Assembly (NCBI GenBank): GCA_019918135.1
Contig: WBZZ01004570.1
Location: forward strand, 195,001 to 259,000
DNA length: 64,000 bases
Direction: 5' to 3'
Source of the DNA: Paulinella micropora
Lineage: Eukaryota; Cercozoa; Imbricatea; Euglyphida; Paulinellidae
A program made the translations under genes and the position numbers. Shown one piece after another: positions 30,532 to 40,256 of this stretch; position 1 is the first letter of the stretch, and every line of letters begins with the position of its first letter. Below the pieces are notes generated by a model. That model was not told where the DNA came from. It did no database searches and was given only the letters and a program-made list of their open reading frames with translations.

Positions 30532-31010
30532 ATATCTGAGGCGTACTGATGCAGCTAATGGCATATCCTCAACGGACATAAGCCTCCAATACCCTTGTTC
30601 GAGGTCCTCCACCCCCCCGTGTCAGTCTCTCGCCTGATGATCGGGGCCACCGATGGAGCTCCTGAGGGCAAGACTGCACTAAGCCGAGGTTATTCCGCAG
30701 TCCCAGTAACCTCTTGCAAGACGTCACCGAATGTGCAAGTGCATACACCAAGCGCGGTTGCTAGAGCTGCCTCGAAACCCCACCCATAACAATCTGGTGT
30801 CTGCTGGGTCCTGGGCTATCAACCAGCATATGCGGAGTTTAAGATCTTTTACGCGCGCAACGACCCTCCTCCCCAGCATCTACCACCAAAGGGTTATGAG
30901 TTGGCGTCACAGTTTAACGCCTTGAGGCCATTGGGCTGGAACTCTGTTTAGCAAGTGTGACTAGGTTTTTTCATCGGGATTTCCCTCAAATATGTCACAG
31001 TCAACACTCC
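30529..31010 (-). mobile_element. Family C element, full length
   Basis: About 480 bp. In minus orientation it begins GGAGTGTTGACTGTGAC and ends TTGGAGGCTTATGTCC, ATGCCATTAGC, then (ATT)n, with (AAT)n on both plus-strand flanks. No coding capacity. It recurs truncated at 26013 and as a plus-strand pair at 37638-38540. Confidence 0.8.
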
Positions 31011-31056
31011 AAAATAATAATAATAATAATAATAATAATAAACAATAATAATAATA

Positions 31057-31088
<32 letters not shown>

Positions 31089-31136
31089 GGCTTCCTCAGA
31101 CTATAGCATCAGATCCAGATCCTGGACATGTGCCTC

Positions 31137-31201
<65 letters not shown>

Positions 31202-31222
31202 GAAGTAATGATATTAATAATA

Positions 31223-31271
<49 letters not shown>
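31011..31271. repeat. (AAT)n/(ATT)n cluster with an orphan tail fragment
   Basis: Microsatellite with a short insert at 31089-31139 that, on the minus strand, reads AATGGAGGCACATGTCC and ends in (ATT)n: an extremely 5'-truncated copy of an element using the shared tail. At about 31201-31225 the repeat switches from AAT to ATT. Confidence 0.8.
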
Positions 31272-31272
<1 letters not shown>

Positions 31273-31530
31273 AGTAAGCAAGGTTTAATGAGAAAGAGAC
31301 GATAGAAAAATAAAGAAGAGCTTAATTCAAAAGAAATCTGGTTCCAAGGAACGACAGTACAAGCTCATAAGGAAATCTGGAACTAAGGTTCAACAGAAAG
31401 CTCCTGGAAAGAGTAAAATGGAAGAGAAAAGAAAGAGAAAAAAGAAAGAAAGAAAGAAAGAAAGGAACAAAGAGAAATAGAAAAAACCAAGGAAAAGAAT
31501 AGAGAACGAAGAGAAAAAAAAACACAATTT
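31272..31530 (-). mobile_element. Family D copy 7, 5'-truncated
   Basis: Begins ACAGTAAGCAAGG after (ATT)n and ends in the purine-rich tract at a T-run. Confidence 0.7.
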
Positions 31531-31544
31531 TTTTTTTTAATAAT

Positions 31545-31646
31545 ACAGTAAGCATGGTTTAATGAGAAAGAGACAACAGAAAAATAAAGAAGAGCTTTTA
31601 TATATATATATACAGTAAGCAAAGTTTAATGAGAAAGAGACGAGAG

Positions 31647-31679
<33 letters not shown>
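31545..31679 (-). repeat. Two very short family D fragments
   Basis: Fragments at about 31546-31595 and 31611-31648, each with the AGTAAGCA end, separated by (TA)n and T-runs; part of the same truncation ladder pattern. Confidence 0.65.
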
Positions 31680-31680
<1 letters not shown>

Positions 31681-32312
31681 CCGTAAGCAAGGTTTAATGA
31701 GAAAGAGACGAGAGAAAAATACAGAAGAGCTTAATTCAAAAGAAATCTGGTTCCAAGGAACAACAGTACAAGCTCATACGGAAATCTGGAATTAAGGTTC
31801 AATAGAAAGCTCCTGGAAAGAGTAAGATGGAAGAGAAAAGAAAGAGAAAAAAGATAGAAAGAAAGAAAGAAAGGAACAAAGAGATAAAAAAGAAAAAAAC
31901 CAGGAAAAGAAAAGAGAACGAAGAAACAAAAAAACAGCAAAGAAAGATAAAAAACAAAACACAAAAGAGAAAAGGAACAAAAAACAAAAGAAACAAAAAA
32001 AACAAACAAACAAGCGAAACAAAAGCAACAAAAACAATACAAAAAGACAACAACAGAGGCAGCGACAAACACTAAAGGCAAACAAAAACAAACAAACACA
32101 AGGCCAGACAGGGGCAAGGGAGACGATACTGAACTAGAAGGCAAAAGCGGAAAGCGCCAGCAGAGGTAAGACATAACTAACAATGGGCGCAACTCAGATC
32201 AATTGACAGTCAGTGAGACAGCCCTTAAGGAAACTGCTGCACCTAACGCAAATCACTCGCACCCGGAGGCAAATCACTCGCACCCGGAGGCTGTCGTAGC
32301 CAGGAGGGTGGT
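31680..32312 (-). mobile_element. Family D copy 8, 5'-truncated
   Basis: Starts CCGTAAGCAAGG after a T-run of about 28 bases and ends at a second T-run (about 48 bases, 32315-32360). A 21-bp direct repeat of the AATCACTCGCACCCGGAGGC piece lies near 32251-32292. Confidence 0.7.
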
Positions 32313-32313
32313 G

Positions 32314-32364
<51 letters not shown>

Positions 32365-32365
32365 A

Positions 32366-32432
32366 CAGTAAGCAAGGTTTAATGAAAAAGAGACGAAAAA
32401 AATTAAGAAGAGCTTAATTCAAATGAATTCTG
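32366..32432 (-). repeat. Short family D fragment
   Basis: Only about 67 bp of the conserved end before another T-rich tract. Confidence 0.65.
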
Positions 32433-32560
32433 GTTTTTTTTTTGTTTGTTTTTGTTTTTTTGTTTTTTAATAATAATAATAATAATAAAACGTTGTACAA
32501 ATAGTAGAAAATAATTCATAAGTATTAATAGTCCTAGTCAGAGTGCTCATAATCTAAAAG

Positions 32561-33670
32561 CTAATTACTCAAATCGACGCGATTCCCTGTATGGGAAAGC
32601 AGAGGCGAGCCTGATAGCTCGTCTATTGTGCTGTGGGAGTCTGCGCGGATGTAGGCAGTTTGACTTCGTAAGTTGATGCATCCAGTTGATGTAGTTCCAG
32701 TGACGGACTGCAAAGTGATCCGTAGAGCGTACGCTTGCGGAGTGTAGATCGATGGCATATAGAATGCTGCGTGCTCACCGATGTTCCTCATGAAGACTTG
32801 AGCCTGCGTTCCAAATCCACCGAAGCTAGACATGACAAAGGGGATGAATTCCGCGCCAGCCTGCTTACATCCTTCCGCGTGTTTGTTGATTTTTTCGGTT
32901 TCAGTGTTCTCGATGGCAGCATACACGTCGCGAATGGTATCTTCGACATAGGATGGAGCGATAGGGTTGGTGACCGCTAGATCAGTGTCAAGCTGTAGTG
33001 GAGAGGTAGTATTCGCAGAGGGGAAAACAGCGAGGTCGACCCATCGTTTCTCGTCATTGTAGTAACGAGGCTCGAGCTTTGCGTTCATCCCACCTACCTT
33101 TGAAACATCCTCATACAATAGCTTTACAAGGCCATCATGCTTGAGCTTAGCAGCTGAACCGCGCTTGTGTGTGCATGTGTTGTCAGTGTGTGTTTTAAGT
33201 GCAGATAGAGTGAGAAAGGTAGCTTTGCATTCACAGCAAGCATAAGGTCCTGGGTCGGGTGGCCGTTCTTTCGATAGGTCGACGAGGCCGGCGCGCCTTT
33301 GTCCCATGAGATCCCATGCCTGATCTTTAAGTACGAGGTATGTGTGGATGGGTGGGCATGTAAGAGCAAGGTTAGCGCCTTCAGCAAGTAGAGCGTTCTG
33401 ACGAGCTCGTTCAACGTCGGGGACGTCACGTGCTCGCCAGTTCTCAAATTGCTGAAAGTTGTGCTGAGCAAGAAAGCATTTTTGTAATTTGCAAAAGCGC
33501 AGAGCATATTTATCAACATCGGCACGAGCAGAATAAGAACTTAGGTATGGAGAGGAGGGTAGAGCATAGTGTTGTATAAATAAAGGGAAAGAGAGAGAGG
33601 TTAGGTCATCGCAAAAGTGGAAGAAGAGTGGTGATGGGGATGGAGAGGTTGATGCCGCTCGGGTGCTTTG
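32561..33670 (-). pseudogene. Retroelement C-terminal fragment: zinc finger plus restriction-like nuclease
   Basis: On the minus strand one frame is open from 33670 to the stop at 32561, about 369 codons; the ATG at 33307 is internal and no true start is visible. The upstream part contains KYALRFCKLQKCFLAQH and NWRARDVPDVERARQ. A C2H2-like finger follows (YACCECKATF, then a spaced LKTH and CTH). The C-terminal domain has RYYNDEKRWVDLAVF, a DLAVTNPIAPSY strand and an EFIPFVMSSFGG segment. This order (Asp, then Asp, then Lys-rich helix) resembles the PD-(D/E)XK-like nuclease found at the C-terminus of some non-LTR retrotransposons. Which clade is not resolved. A different frame is open further upstream to about 33770, so a frameshift is likely near 33620. 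Confidence 0.6.
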
Positions 33671-33767
33671 CTAATGGGTTGTCATTCGCCTGAGCGCGCA
33701 GTCGATCCAGAGTAGGACGGACTTCTAAGAAGAGAGGGAGAGGGTTAGGATGATACTTATCATCAGC

Positions 33768-33811
<44 letters not shown>

Positions 33812-33842
33812 CTTTATATATATATATATATATATAATTATT
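33671..33842. other. Upstream remnant and T-run
   Basis: 33671-33770 still reads as coding in another minus-strand frame (LEVRPTLDRLRAQAND). It ends at a T-run of about 43 bases and a (TA)n tract, marking the 5' truncation of the fragment. Confidence 0.5.
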
Positions 33843-34709
33843 ACAGTAAGCAAGGTTTAATGAGAAAGAGACGAAAAAAAAATTAAGAAGAGCTTAATTC
33901 AAATGAATTCTGGTTCCAAGGAACGACAGTACAAGCTCATAAGGAAAACTGGAACTAAGGTTAAACAGAAAGCTCCTGGAAAGAATAAAATGGACCAGAA
34001 AAGAAAGAGAAGAGAGAGAGAAAGAAAGAAAGAAAGGGACAAAGAGGAAAAGGAAAAACAAGGAAAAAAACAGAGAACGAAGAAAAAACCACGAAGAACG
34101 ATAAGAAACAAAACACAAAAGAAACAAAATAAACAAAAACAAGACAAAACGACAACAACAGAGGCAGCGACAAACACAAAAAGCAAACTGAAACAAACAC
34201 AAGGCCAGACAGGGGCAAGGGAGACGATACTGAACTAAAAGGCAAGAGCAGAAGGCGCCGGCAGAGGTCAGACATAACTAACAATGGGCGCAAGTGAGAT
34301 CAATTGACAATCAGTGAGACAGCCCTTAAGGAAACTGCAGCACCTAACGCAATTCACTCGCACCCAGGGGCCATCGTAGCCAGGAGGGTGGTGTGCAGAG
34401 CGTAGTAAGGCTCGACGTGGCCATTGCTCGCGACGCGATTATGCCGAGTGCTGCAATATCCATAAGGACCAGCCCAAGCCTGGCAACCTCATAGACATGC
34501 AGCGTAAAGCTAGTCGAGCCAAACCACTCCGCACCCCACACCCCTCATAGACCAGAAGAAACTCCACAAGCCACAACCATAAACATAAAGCTATACCGCA
34601 CATGAACATGACCAAACCTAACAAGCAGCAGCATGTAAGAAAAACGAAAATGATAAAAGAAAACAAAAGGGAAAAGAAAGAGAAAAAGAAGGAGAGCCTT
34701 GCTTACGGT

Positions 34710-34713
<4 letters not shown>
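33843..34713 (-). mobile_element. Family D copy 9, with inverted right end
   Basis: Long copy. Left end ACAGTAAGCAAGG after (TA/ATT). Right end at 34697-34713 reads CCTTGCTTACGGTAAAG, an inverted copy of the left end. Only this copy and the one at 35634 retain the right terminus. A (GA)n tract follows. Confidence 0.75.
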
Positions 34714-34748
<35 letters not shown>

Positions 34749-34851
34749 TTGGAAGCAAAACGGGTTCAATAAAGATACCTGGCCCCCCCCTCCAGATTAT
34801 CTATGGATAACTATCTTGAACTATCTGGGGGGGTATCCCAGCCCCCCCACC

Positions 34852-35201
34852 AGGGGGGGGGGGTAGTATAAAAAGTTAACTTTTTTAAGAAAGTTAAAGA
34901 AGTTAAAAGTTGAAAAAGTTGAAAAACATTTATATACATGCTTAAACTGTGCTATATATAAGTATTATATTATTATTTTTAGACTGCGCATGTAAGTAGA
35001 CATTTTGTTTTTATTAGACTGCGCCATACTATTAAGTTTAAAAACTTATAATAATGATATGTTATTATAAAATTTGTTTATTTTTGTTAACATGTGCAAA
35101 CTTTTTGAACTTTTTCATCTTTTTCAACTTTTCAACTTTTTCAACTTTTTCAACTTCTTTAATTTCTTTAAAAAGTTAACTTTTTCTACTAGCCCCCCCC
35201 C
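34852..35201. mobile_element. Foldback element bordered by G/C runs
   Basis: Long inverted repeats of about 70 bp (left from 34864, TAGTATAAAAAGTTAAC; right ending 35192, GTTAACTTTTTCTACTAG) enclose about 180 bp of AT-rich DNA with two TTAGACTGCGC motifs. The arms contain iterated GTTGAAAAA units. Outside are a 12-base G-run on the left and a 9-base C-run on the right, themselves complementary. Non-coding, miniature foldback transposon-like. No target duplication could be defined. Confidence 0.7.
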
Positions 35202-35590
35202 GCGGTCAAACACCCCCTCCCACCCCCCCCTCTCAAAGTTCGCATAGTTAACTTTGTTGAACAAATAGAGGTGGCAGCCCCTATTTGGGCCCGTTTTGCC
35301 TGCCTGCCAGAGAGAGAGAGAGAGAGAGAGAGATATCTACTACTACAGCTACTACAACTACTGCAACTGCTGACTGCTGCTACTACGGGAACGAAGTGAA
35401 AAAGATCAGTCACAGGGGGAAAAAGTTGAAGGAAAGGTCCAAAGAAGAGCAGACTCTGAGCAAGAAACAAAGAAAACGGTGAAGGGAACATCCCAAGATA
35501 AACCTCCGAATTTTGCTCTTTTTTTTTTTTTTTTTTTTTTTTCAGTCACTTGGAATCTTTAATTATTATGTATTAAACTCCTGGTGAGAT

Positions 35591-35633
<43 letters not shown>
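35202..35633. other. Unassigned spacer with C-runs, (GA)n and two T-runs
   Basis: Contains C-rich stretches, TTAACTTTGTTGAAC, (GA)n at 35310-35332, a CTACTACAACTACTGC-type triplet tract, and T-runs at 35518-35542 and 35592-35630. TCAGTCACTTGGAATC after the first T-run is probably another A-tailed minus-strand element end. No gene seen. Confidence 0.5.
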
Positions 35634-35635
<2 letters not shown>

Positions 35636-36531
35636 GTAAGCAAGGTTTAATGAGAAACAGATGAAAAAAATACAGAAGAGCTTAATTCTAACGAATTCTG
35701 GTTCCAAGGAACGACAGTACAAGCTCATGAGGAAAACTGGAACTAAGGTTCAACAGAAAGCTCCTGGAAAATATAATATGGATGAGAAAAGAAAGAGAAA
35801 AGAGAGAGAAAGAAAGAAAGAAAGGGACAAAGAGAAAAAAGAAGAACAAGGAAAAAAACAGAGAACGAAGAAAAAAACCACGAAGGACGATAAAAAAACA
35901 AAACACAAAAGATAAGAAACAAAAAACAAAAAAACAAAAACAGAAACAAAAGAAACAAAAACAAGACAAAAAGACAACAACAGAGGCAACGACAAACACA
36001 AAAAGCAAACACAAGCAAACAAACACAAGGCCAGACAGGGGCAAGGGAGACGATACTGAAGTATAAGGCAAGAGCAGAAGGCAGAGGTCAGACATAACTA
36101 GCAAAGGGCGTAAGTGAGATCAAGTGACGGTCAGTGAGACAGCCCTTAAGGAAACTGCAGCACCTAACGCAATTCACTCGCACCCAGGGGCCATCGTAGC
36201 CAGGAGGGTGGTGTGCAGAGCGTAGTAAGGTTCGACGTGGCGATTGCTCGCGACGCGATTATGCCGAGTGCTGCAATATCCATAAGGACCAGCCCAAGCC
36301 TGACAACCTCATAGACATGCAGCCTCAAGCTAGTCGAGCCAAACCACTCCGCACCCCACCCCCCTCATAGACCAGAAGAAACTCCACAAGCCACAACCAT
36401 AAACATAAAGCTATACCGCACATGACCAAACCTAACAAGCAGCAGCATGTAAGAAAAACGAAAAGGATAAAAGAAAACAAAAGGGAAAAGAAAGAGAAAA
36501 AAAGGGAGAGCCTTGCTTACGGGTAAAAAAA
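35634..36531 (-). mobile_element. Family D copy 10, with inverted right end
   Basis: Left end AACAGTAAGCAAGG after a T-run; right end CCTTGCTTACGGGTAAAA leads into an A-run. All D blocks are present, with a deletion near 36075 relative to copy 9. Confidence 0.75.
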
Positions 36532-37500
36532 AAAAAAAAAAAAAAAAAGAGAGAGAGAGAGAGAGAAGAAGAAGAAGAAGAAGAAGAAGAAGAAGAAGAA
36601 GAAGAAAGTTTTTTTTTTTTTTTTTTTTCTGTCACAAAGTCCTGTCTGCTCTGATTTTTTTTTTCCTCCATTTTTTTCACTAACTTAGAATTTAATGATC
36701 AATGTGTGTTAAACGCATAGTAAAATCTAGTATTAAAATGATGAACAGAGGTAAAAGCACGCCATGGCAAATGCAAAGAAGACGACGAGGAAACATGAAA
36801 GGAAAAAGATACTAGTGAAGATGCCAAGGCATACATAGTAGAGGATAACATATATCACAGGGAAGCTGGCCATATAAAGGTCTAAATGCCCGAAGTGGTA
36901 TTGCTCGGATCCTAAACCCCCCTAGTGCTTATGAGGACATATGAGGGGAAGGATGCACGTAAGGCTCAAACTGGAGAATGAGCTTAGCACGCCTTGGGCA
37001 TGTAGCCCATTTAATACGGACCACAAACCCGAGACATGCTAATCACTCTACCCATGTAAACCAAAACATGCCTCCCTCCCCCACACAGTCCCCCACTGCA
37101 AATCAGCCAAAAGAATGCCATAAGTGGCCAAAACAAACTGGCAATACCAGTACCAACAAAAAAGGAACAACATCAAAAAACATTTTTTTTAAAAAAGGAA
37201 CAACATCAAAAGACATAAAAAACAGCAAAAGACATAAAAACAGCATCAGGAACAATGTACATACATAATACATGCACATGCATACATACGTACATACACA
37301 CATACATACATACATACATACATAAAACACATACATACATATATACATACATGCATATACATACATACATTCATACATACATACAGACAAGCATAGTATT
37401 ACAAACATACGAACACACATACATATTATACATACATACATACATATATATGTACACACATACACACATATAAAAACACAAACTCTTTTTTTTTTTTTTT
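36532..37500. other. Unassigned region with A/GA/GAA and (CATA)n repeats
   Basis: 36525-36606 is poly(A), (GA)n and (GAA)n, followed by a T-run. Two short A-tailed-type ends follow T-runs (CTGTCACAAAGTCCTGTC at 36628; ACTTAGAATTTAATG at about 36683). 36700-37245 is non-repetitive in this window and has no convincing gene. 37255-37470 is a CATA/TACA microsatellite. Confidence 0.5.
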
Positions 37501-37594
37501 GTTGTTGTTGTTGTTGTTGTTGTCTTTTACAGTAAGCAACTATTTATGCATGTCCGAATGGTTTTTTTTTTCGGTCACAAAGTCCTGTCCACTG

Positions 37595-37637
<43 letters not shown>
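37501..37637. repeat. (GTT)n, tail-end fragments and (ATT)n
   Basis: (GTT)n, then CAGTAAGCAAC joined to TTATGCATGTCCGAATGG, a T-run, GGTCACAAAGTCCTGTCC, then (ATT)n. This is a stack of very short element ends. Confidence 0.6.
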
Positions 37638-37640
<3 letters not shown>

Positions 37641-38047
37641 CCCAATGGCCTCAAGGCGTTAAACTGTGACGCCAACTCATAACCCTTTGGTGGTAGATGC
37701 TGGGGAGGAGGGTCGTTGCGCGCGTAAAAGATCTTAAACTCCGCATATGCTGGTTGATAGCCCAGGACCCAGCAGACACCAGATTGTTATGGGTGGGGTT
37801 TCGAGGCAGCTCTAGCAACCGCGCTTGGTGTATGCACTTGCACATTCGGTGACGTCTTGCAAGAGGTTGCTGGGACTGCGGAATAACCTCGGCTTAGTGC
37901 AGTCTTGCCCTCAGGAGCTCCATCGGTGGCCCCGATCATCAGGCGAGAGACTGACACGGGGGGGTGGAGGACCTCGAACAAGGGTATTGGATGCTTATGT
38001 CCGTTGAGGATATGCCATTAGCTGCATCAGTACGCCTCAGATATAGT
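37638..38047 (+). mobile_element. Family C element, plus strand, 5'-truncated
   Basis: Lacks about 70 bp at the 5' end compared with the next copy. Its 3' end (GATATAGT) is followed by AAATCTGCCTT instead of (ATT)n, directly joining the next C copy. Confidence 0.8.
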
Positions 38048-38056
38048 AAATCTGCC

Positions 38057-38540
38057 TTGGAGTGTTGACTGTGACATATTTGAGGGAAATCCCGATGAAA
38101 AAACCTAGTCACACTTGCTAAACAGAGTTCCAGCCCAATAGCCTCAAGGCGTTAAACTGTGACGCCAACTCATAACCCTTTGGTGGTAGATGCTGGGGAG
38201 GAGGGTCGTTGCGCGCGTAAAAGATCTTAAACTCCGCATATGCTGGTTGATAGCCCAGGACCCAGCAGACACCAGATTGTTATGGGTGGGGTTTCGAGGC
38301 AGCTCTAGCAACCGCGCTTGGTGTATGCACTTGCACATTCGGTGATGTCTTGCAAGAGGTTGCTGGGACTGCGGAATAACCTCGGCTTAGTGCAGTCTTG
38401 CCCTCAGGAGCTCCATCGGTGGCCCCGATCATCAGGCGAGAGACTGACACGGGGGGGTGGAGGACCTCGAACAAGGGTATTGGATGCTTATGTCCGTTGA
38501 GGATATGCCATTAGCTGCATCAGTACGCCTCAGATATAGT
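38057..38540 (+). mobile_element. Family C element, plus strand, full length
   Basis: Starts GGAGTGTTGACTGTGAC and ends GATATAGT before (ATT)n. Nearly identical to the preceding copy, making a tandem pair. Confidence 0.85.
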
Positions 38541-38568
38541 ATTATTATTATTATTATTATTATTATAT

Positions 38569-38750
38569 AGGGAGTACATAGGCCATCGGTCCTTTCCATG
38601 GGCTGATTGGTATAAAGCTCCTAGAGTAATGTTCTATGCCGTCACTTCCTTTATTCCACCGATTGGTGTGGAGACTTTCCTTATGGAATGGAGGACTGGA
38701 TGCACATGGCCTTTTGGCTCAGCAATTGGCAGGAGATACACCATACACTA
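38569..38750 (+). mobile_element. Family B short element, copy 4
   Basis: Plus-strand full-length copy, AGGGAGTACATAGGCC to GGAGATACACC, between (ATT)n tracts. Confidence 0.75.
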
Positions 38751-38773
38751 TTATCATTATTATTATTATTATT

Positions 38774-38927
38774 CATTGGTCCTTTTCAATGGGCTGATTG
38801 GTTAAAGCTCCTAGAGTAATGTTCTATGCCGTCACTTCCTTTATTCCACCGATTGGTGTGGAGACTTCCTTATGGAATGGAGGACTGGATGCACATGGCC
38901 TTTTGGCTCAGCATTTGGCAGGAGATA

Positions 38928-38930
<3 letters not shown>
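38774..38930 (+). mobile_element. Family B short element, copy 5, 5'-truncated
   Basis: Starts at CATTGGTCC, missing the AGGGAGTACATAGG end, directly after (ATT)n. Confidence 0.75.

Positions 38931-39006
<76 letters not shown>
38931..39006. repeat. (ATT)n microsatellite, about 75 bp
   Basis: Pure ATT run between two plus-strand B copies; it is the tail of the first and the landing site of the second. Confidence 0.95.
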
Positions 39007-39007
<1 letters not shown>

Positions 39008-39177
39008 GGGAGTACATAGGCCATTGGTCCTTTTCAATGGGCTGATTGGTATAAAGCTCCTAGAGTAATGTTCTATGCCGTCACTTCCTTTATTCCACCG
39101 ATTGGTGTGGAGACTTTCCTTATGGAATGGAGGACTGGATGCACATGGCCTTTTGGCTCAGCAATTGGCAGGAGATA

Positions 39178-39180
<3 letters not shown>
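39007..39180 (+). mobile_element. Family B short element, copy 6
   Basis: Full-length plus-strand copy, flanked by (ATT)n. Confidence 0.75.
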
Positions 39181-39227
<47 letters not shown>

Positions 39228-39492
39228 GACACCGTGATAGCCCAGTGGTCAAGTTCTACCATCTGGGCCCTGTCGCCAGTTCGATTCCCGTCGGTGCCAC
39301 CAGTATTTTCATTGAACATACCGATCCGTCTGGACCAGTATTTTCATTGAACATACCGGCCCGTCTGGAAGTGTTGGAACTGCCCTTGCGGGGGTGTCAT
39401 TAGAGCTTATCGTCAATTCTTCGTACTCCCCTCACGGGTGAGACGATGGAGGCGCATGTGCAGAAATGCATCAGCCATTGACAGAGAAGCAC
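39228..39492 (+). mobile_element. tRNA-derived SINE, copy 15 (plus strand)
   Basis: Head GACACCGTGATAGCCCAGTG with both boxes, two internal repeats, shared tail and (ATT)n. A clean copy for defining the family in sense orientation. Confidence 0.92.
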
Positions 39493-39519
39493 TATTATTA
39501 TTATTATTATTATTATGTT

Positions 39520-39560
39520 ACAGTAAGCAAGGTTGAATGGAGGAAAAGAGGACAGATAGG

Positions 39561-39617
<57 letters not shown>

Positions 39618-39720
39618 TAAGCAAGGTTCAAGGGATGAAAGGAAGACAGATAGGAAGGATAGAAGAAAATAAATAAAACAGTAAGCAAGGTTTAATGAGA
39701 AAAAAAAGATGAACTTTTTT
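39520..39720 (-). repeat. Short family D ends with long T-run
   Basis: Three AGTAAGCAAGG ends (about 39522, 39616, 39679), the first two with diverged neighbouring sequence, separated by a T-run of about 55 bases. Same truncation-in-tail pattern on the minus strand. Confidence 0.6.
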
Positions 39721-40009
39721 TCCCCCACTCACTTAGAATTTTTTTTCCGCTGAACGACTTTTAATGTTTGAAGAACGCTTGCTTTTCGTAGAGCTAAAAA
39801 GGAAGCATGTAAGTAGGTGAACATAAGTAAAACGATGGCAACAAAGGGAGAACACAGCAAACTACGGGGAGAAGAAGGGGAGAGGAAAAAAGGAAATGAA
39901 GAATAGAGAAGAAGAAAACGATGGAAGCAGAAGAGGGGGAAAGAAGGAAAAAGTAGCGAAGGGAACGAAAAGGGGAGTGGGGAAAAGAAGAAAATCGAAG
40001 AGAGGCAGA

Positions 40010-40058
<49 letters not shown>

Positions 40059-40256
40059 GAGGGGGGGGGGGTGAAAGAGTGAAACCAGAAAAGGGAATAA
40101 AGAAGGAGAATGGAGCAGGAGTAAGGAAATGGCAAAATAGAGAGGGAGAATCAGTGAAGAAAGAGAGACGTGAGCACATCTTGTAGTATATTATTTGGTC
40201 TACATATATTGTTCTGCAAATTCTGCGACTCACACTGCACTCTCTGTGCGATCAGA
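39721..40256. other. Purine-rich region with a 41-base A-run and G-run
   Basis: After an ACTTAGAATTTT end, the region is unique, then strongly purine-rich, with poly(A) at 40013-40055 and a G-run at 40057-40070. No gene. It precedes the only host-like gene, so a splice acceptor or promoter could lie at its right end. Confidence 0.4.

Noticed and set aside
33124-33525. 133-codon minus-strand frame beginning MPMLINMLCAF
   Set aside because: Overlaps the frame that carries the zinc finger and nuclease motifs; the latter reads more protein-like through the same bases.
4836-36531. Family D as a classical terminal-inverted-repeat DNA transposon
   Set aside because: Only two copies have the inverted right end; the rest form a 5'-truncation series with poly(A)-type tails and no defined target duplications.
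37103-37473. Cys/Tyr/Met-rich and Tyr/His/Thr-rich open frames
   Set aside because: Readings of the (CATA)n microsatellite.
40170-40256. Upstream extension of the membrane protein to a GTG at 40170
   Set aside because: GTG is not a credible nuclear start; the stretch is best seen as intron or 5' sequence before the ATG at 40257.
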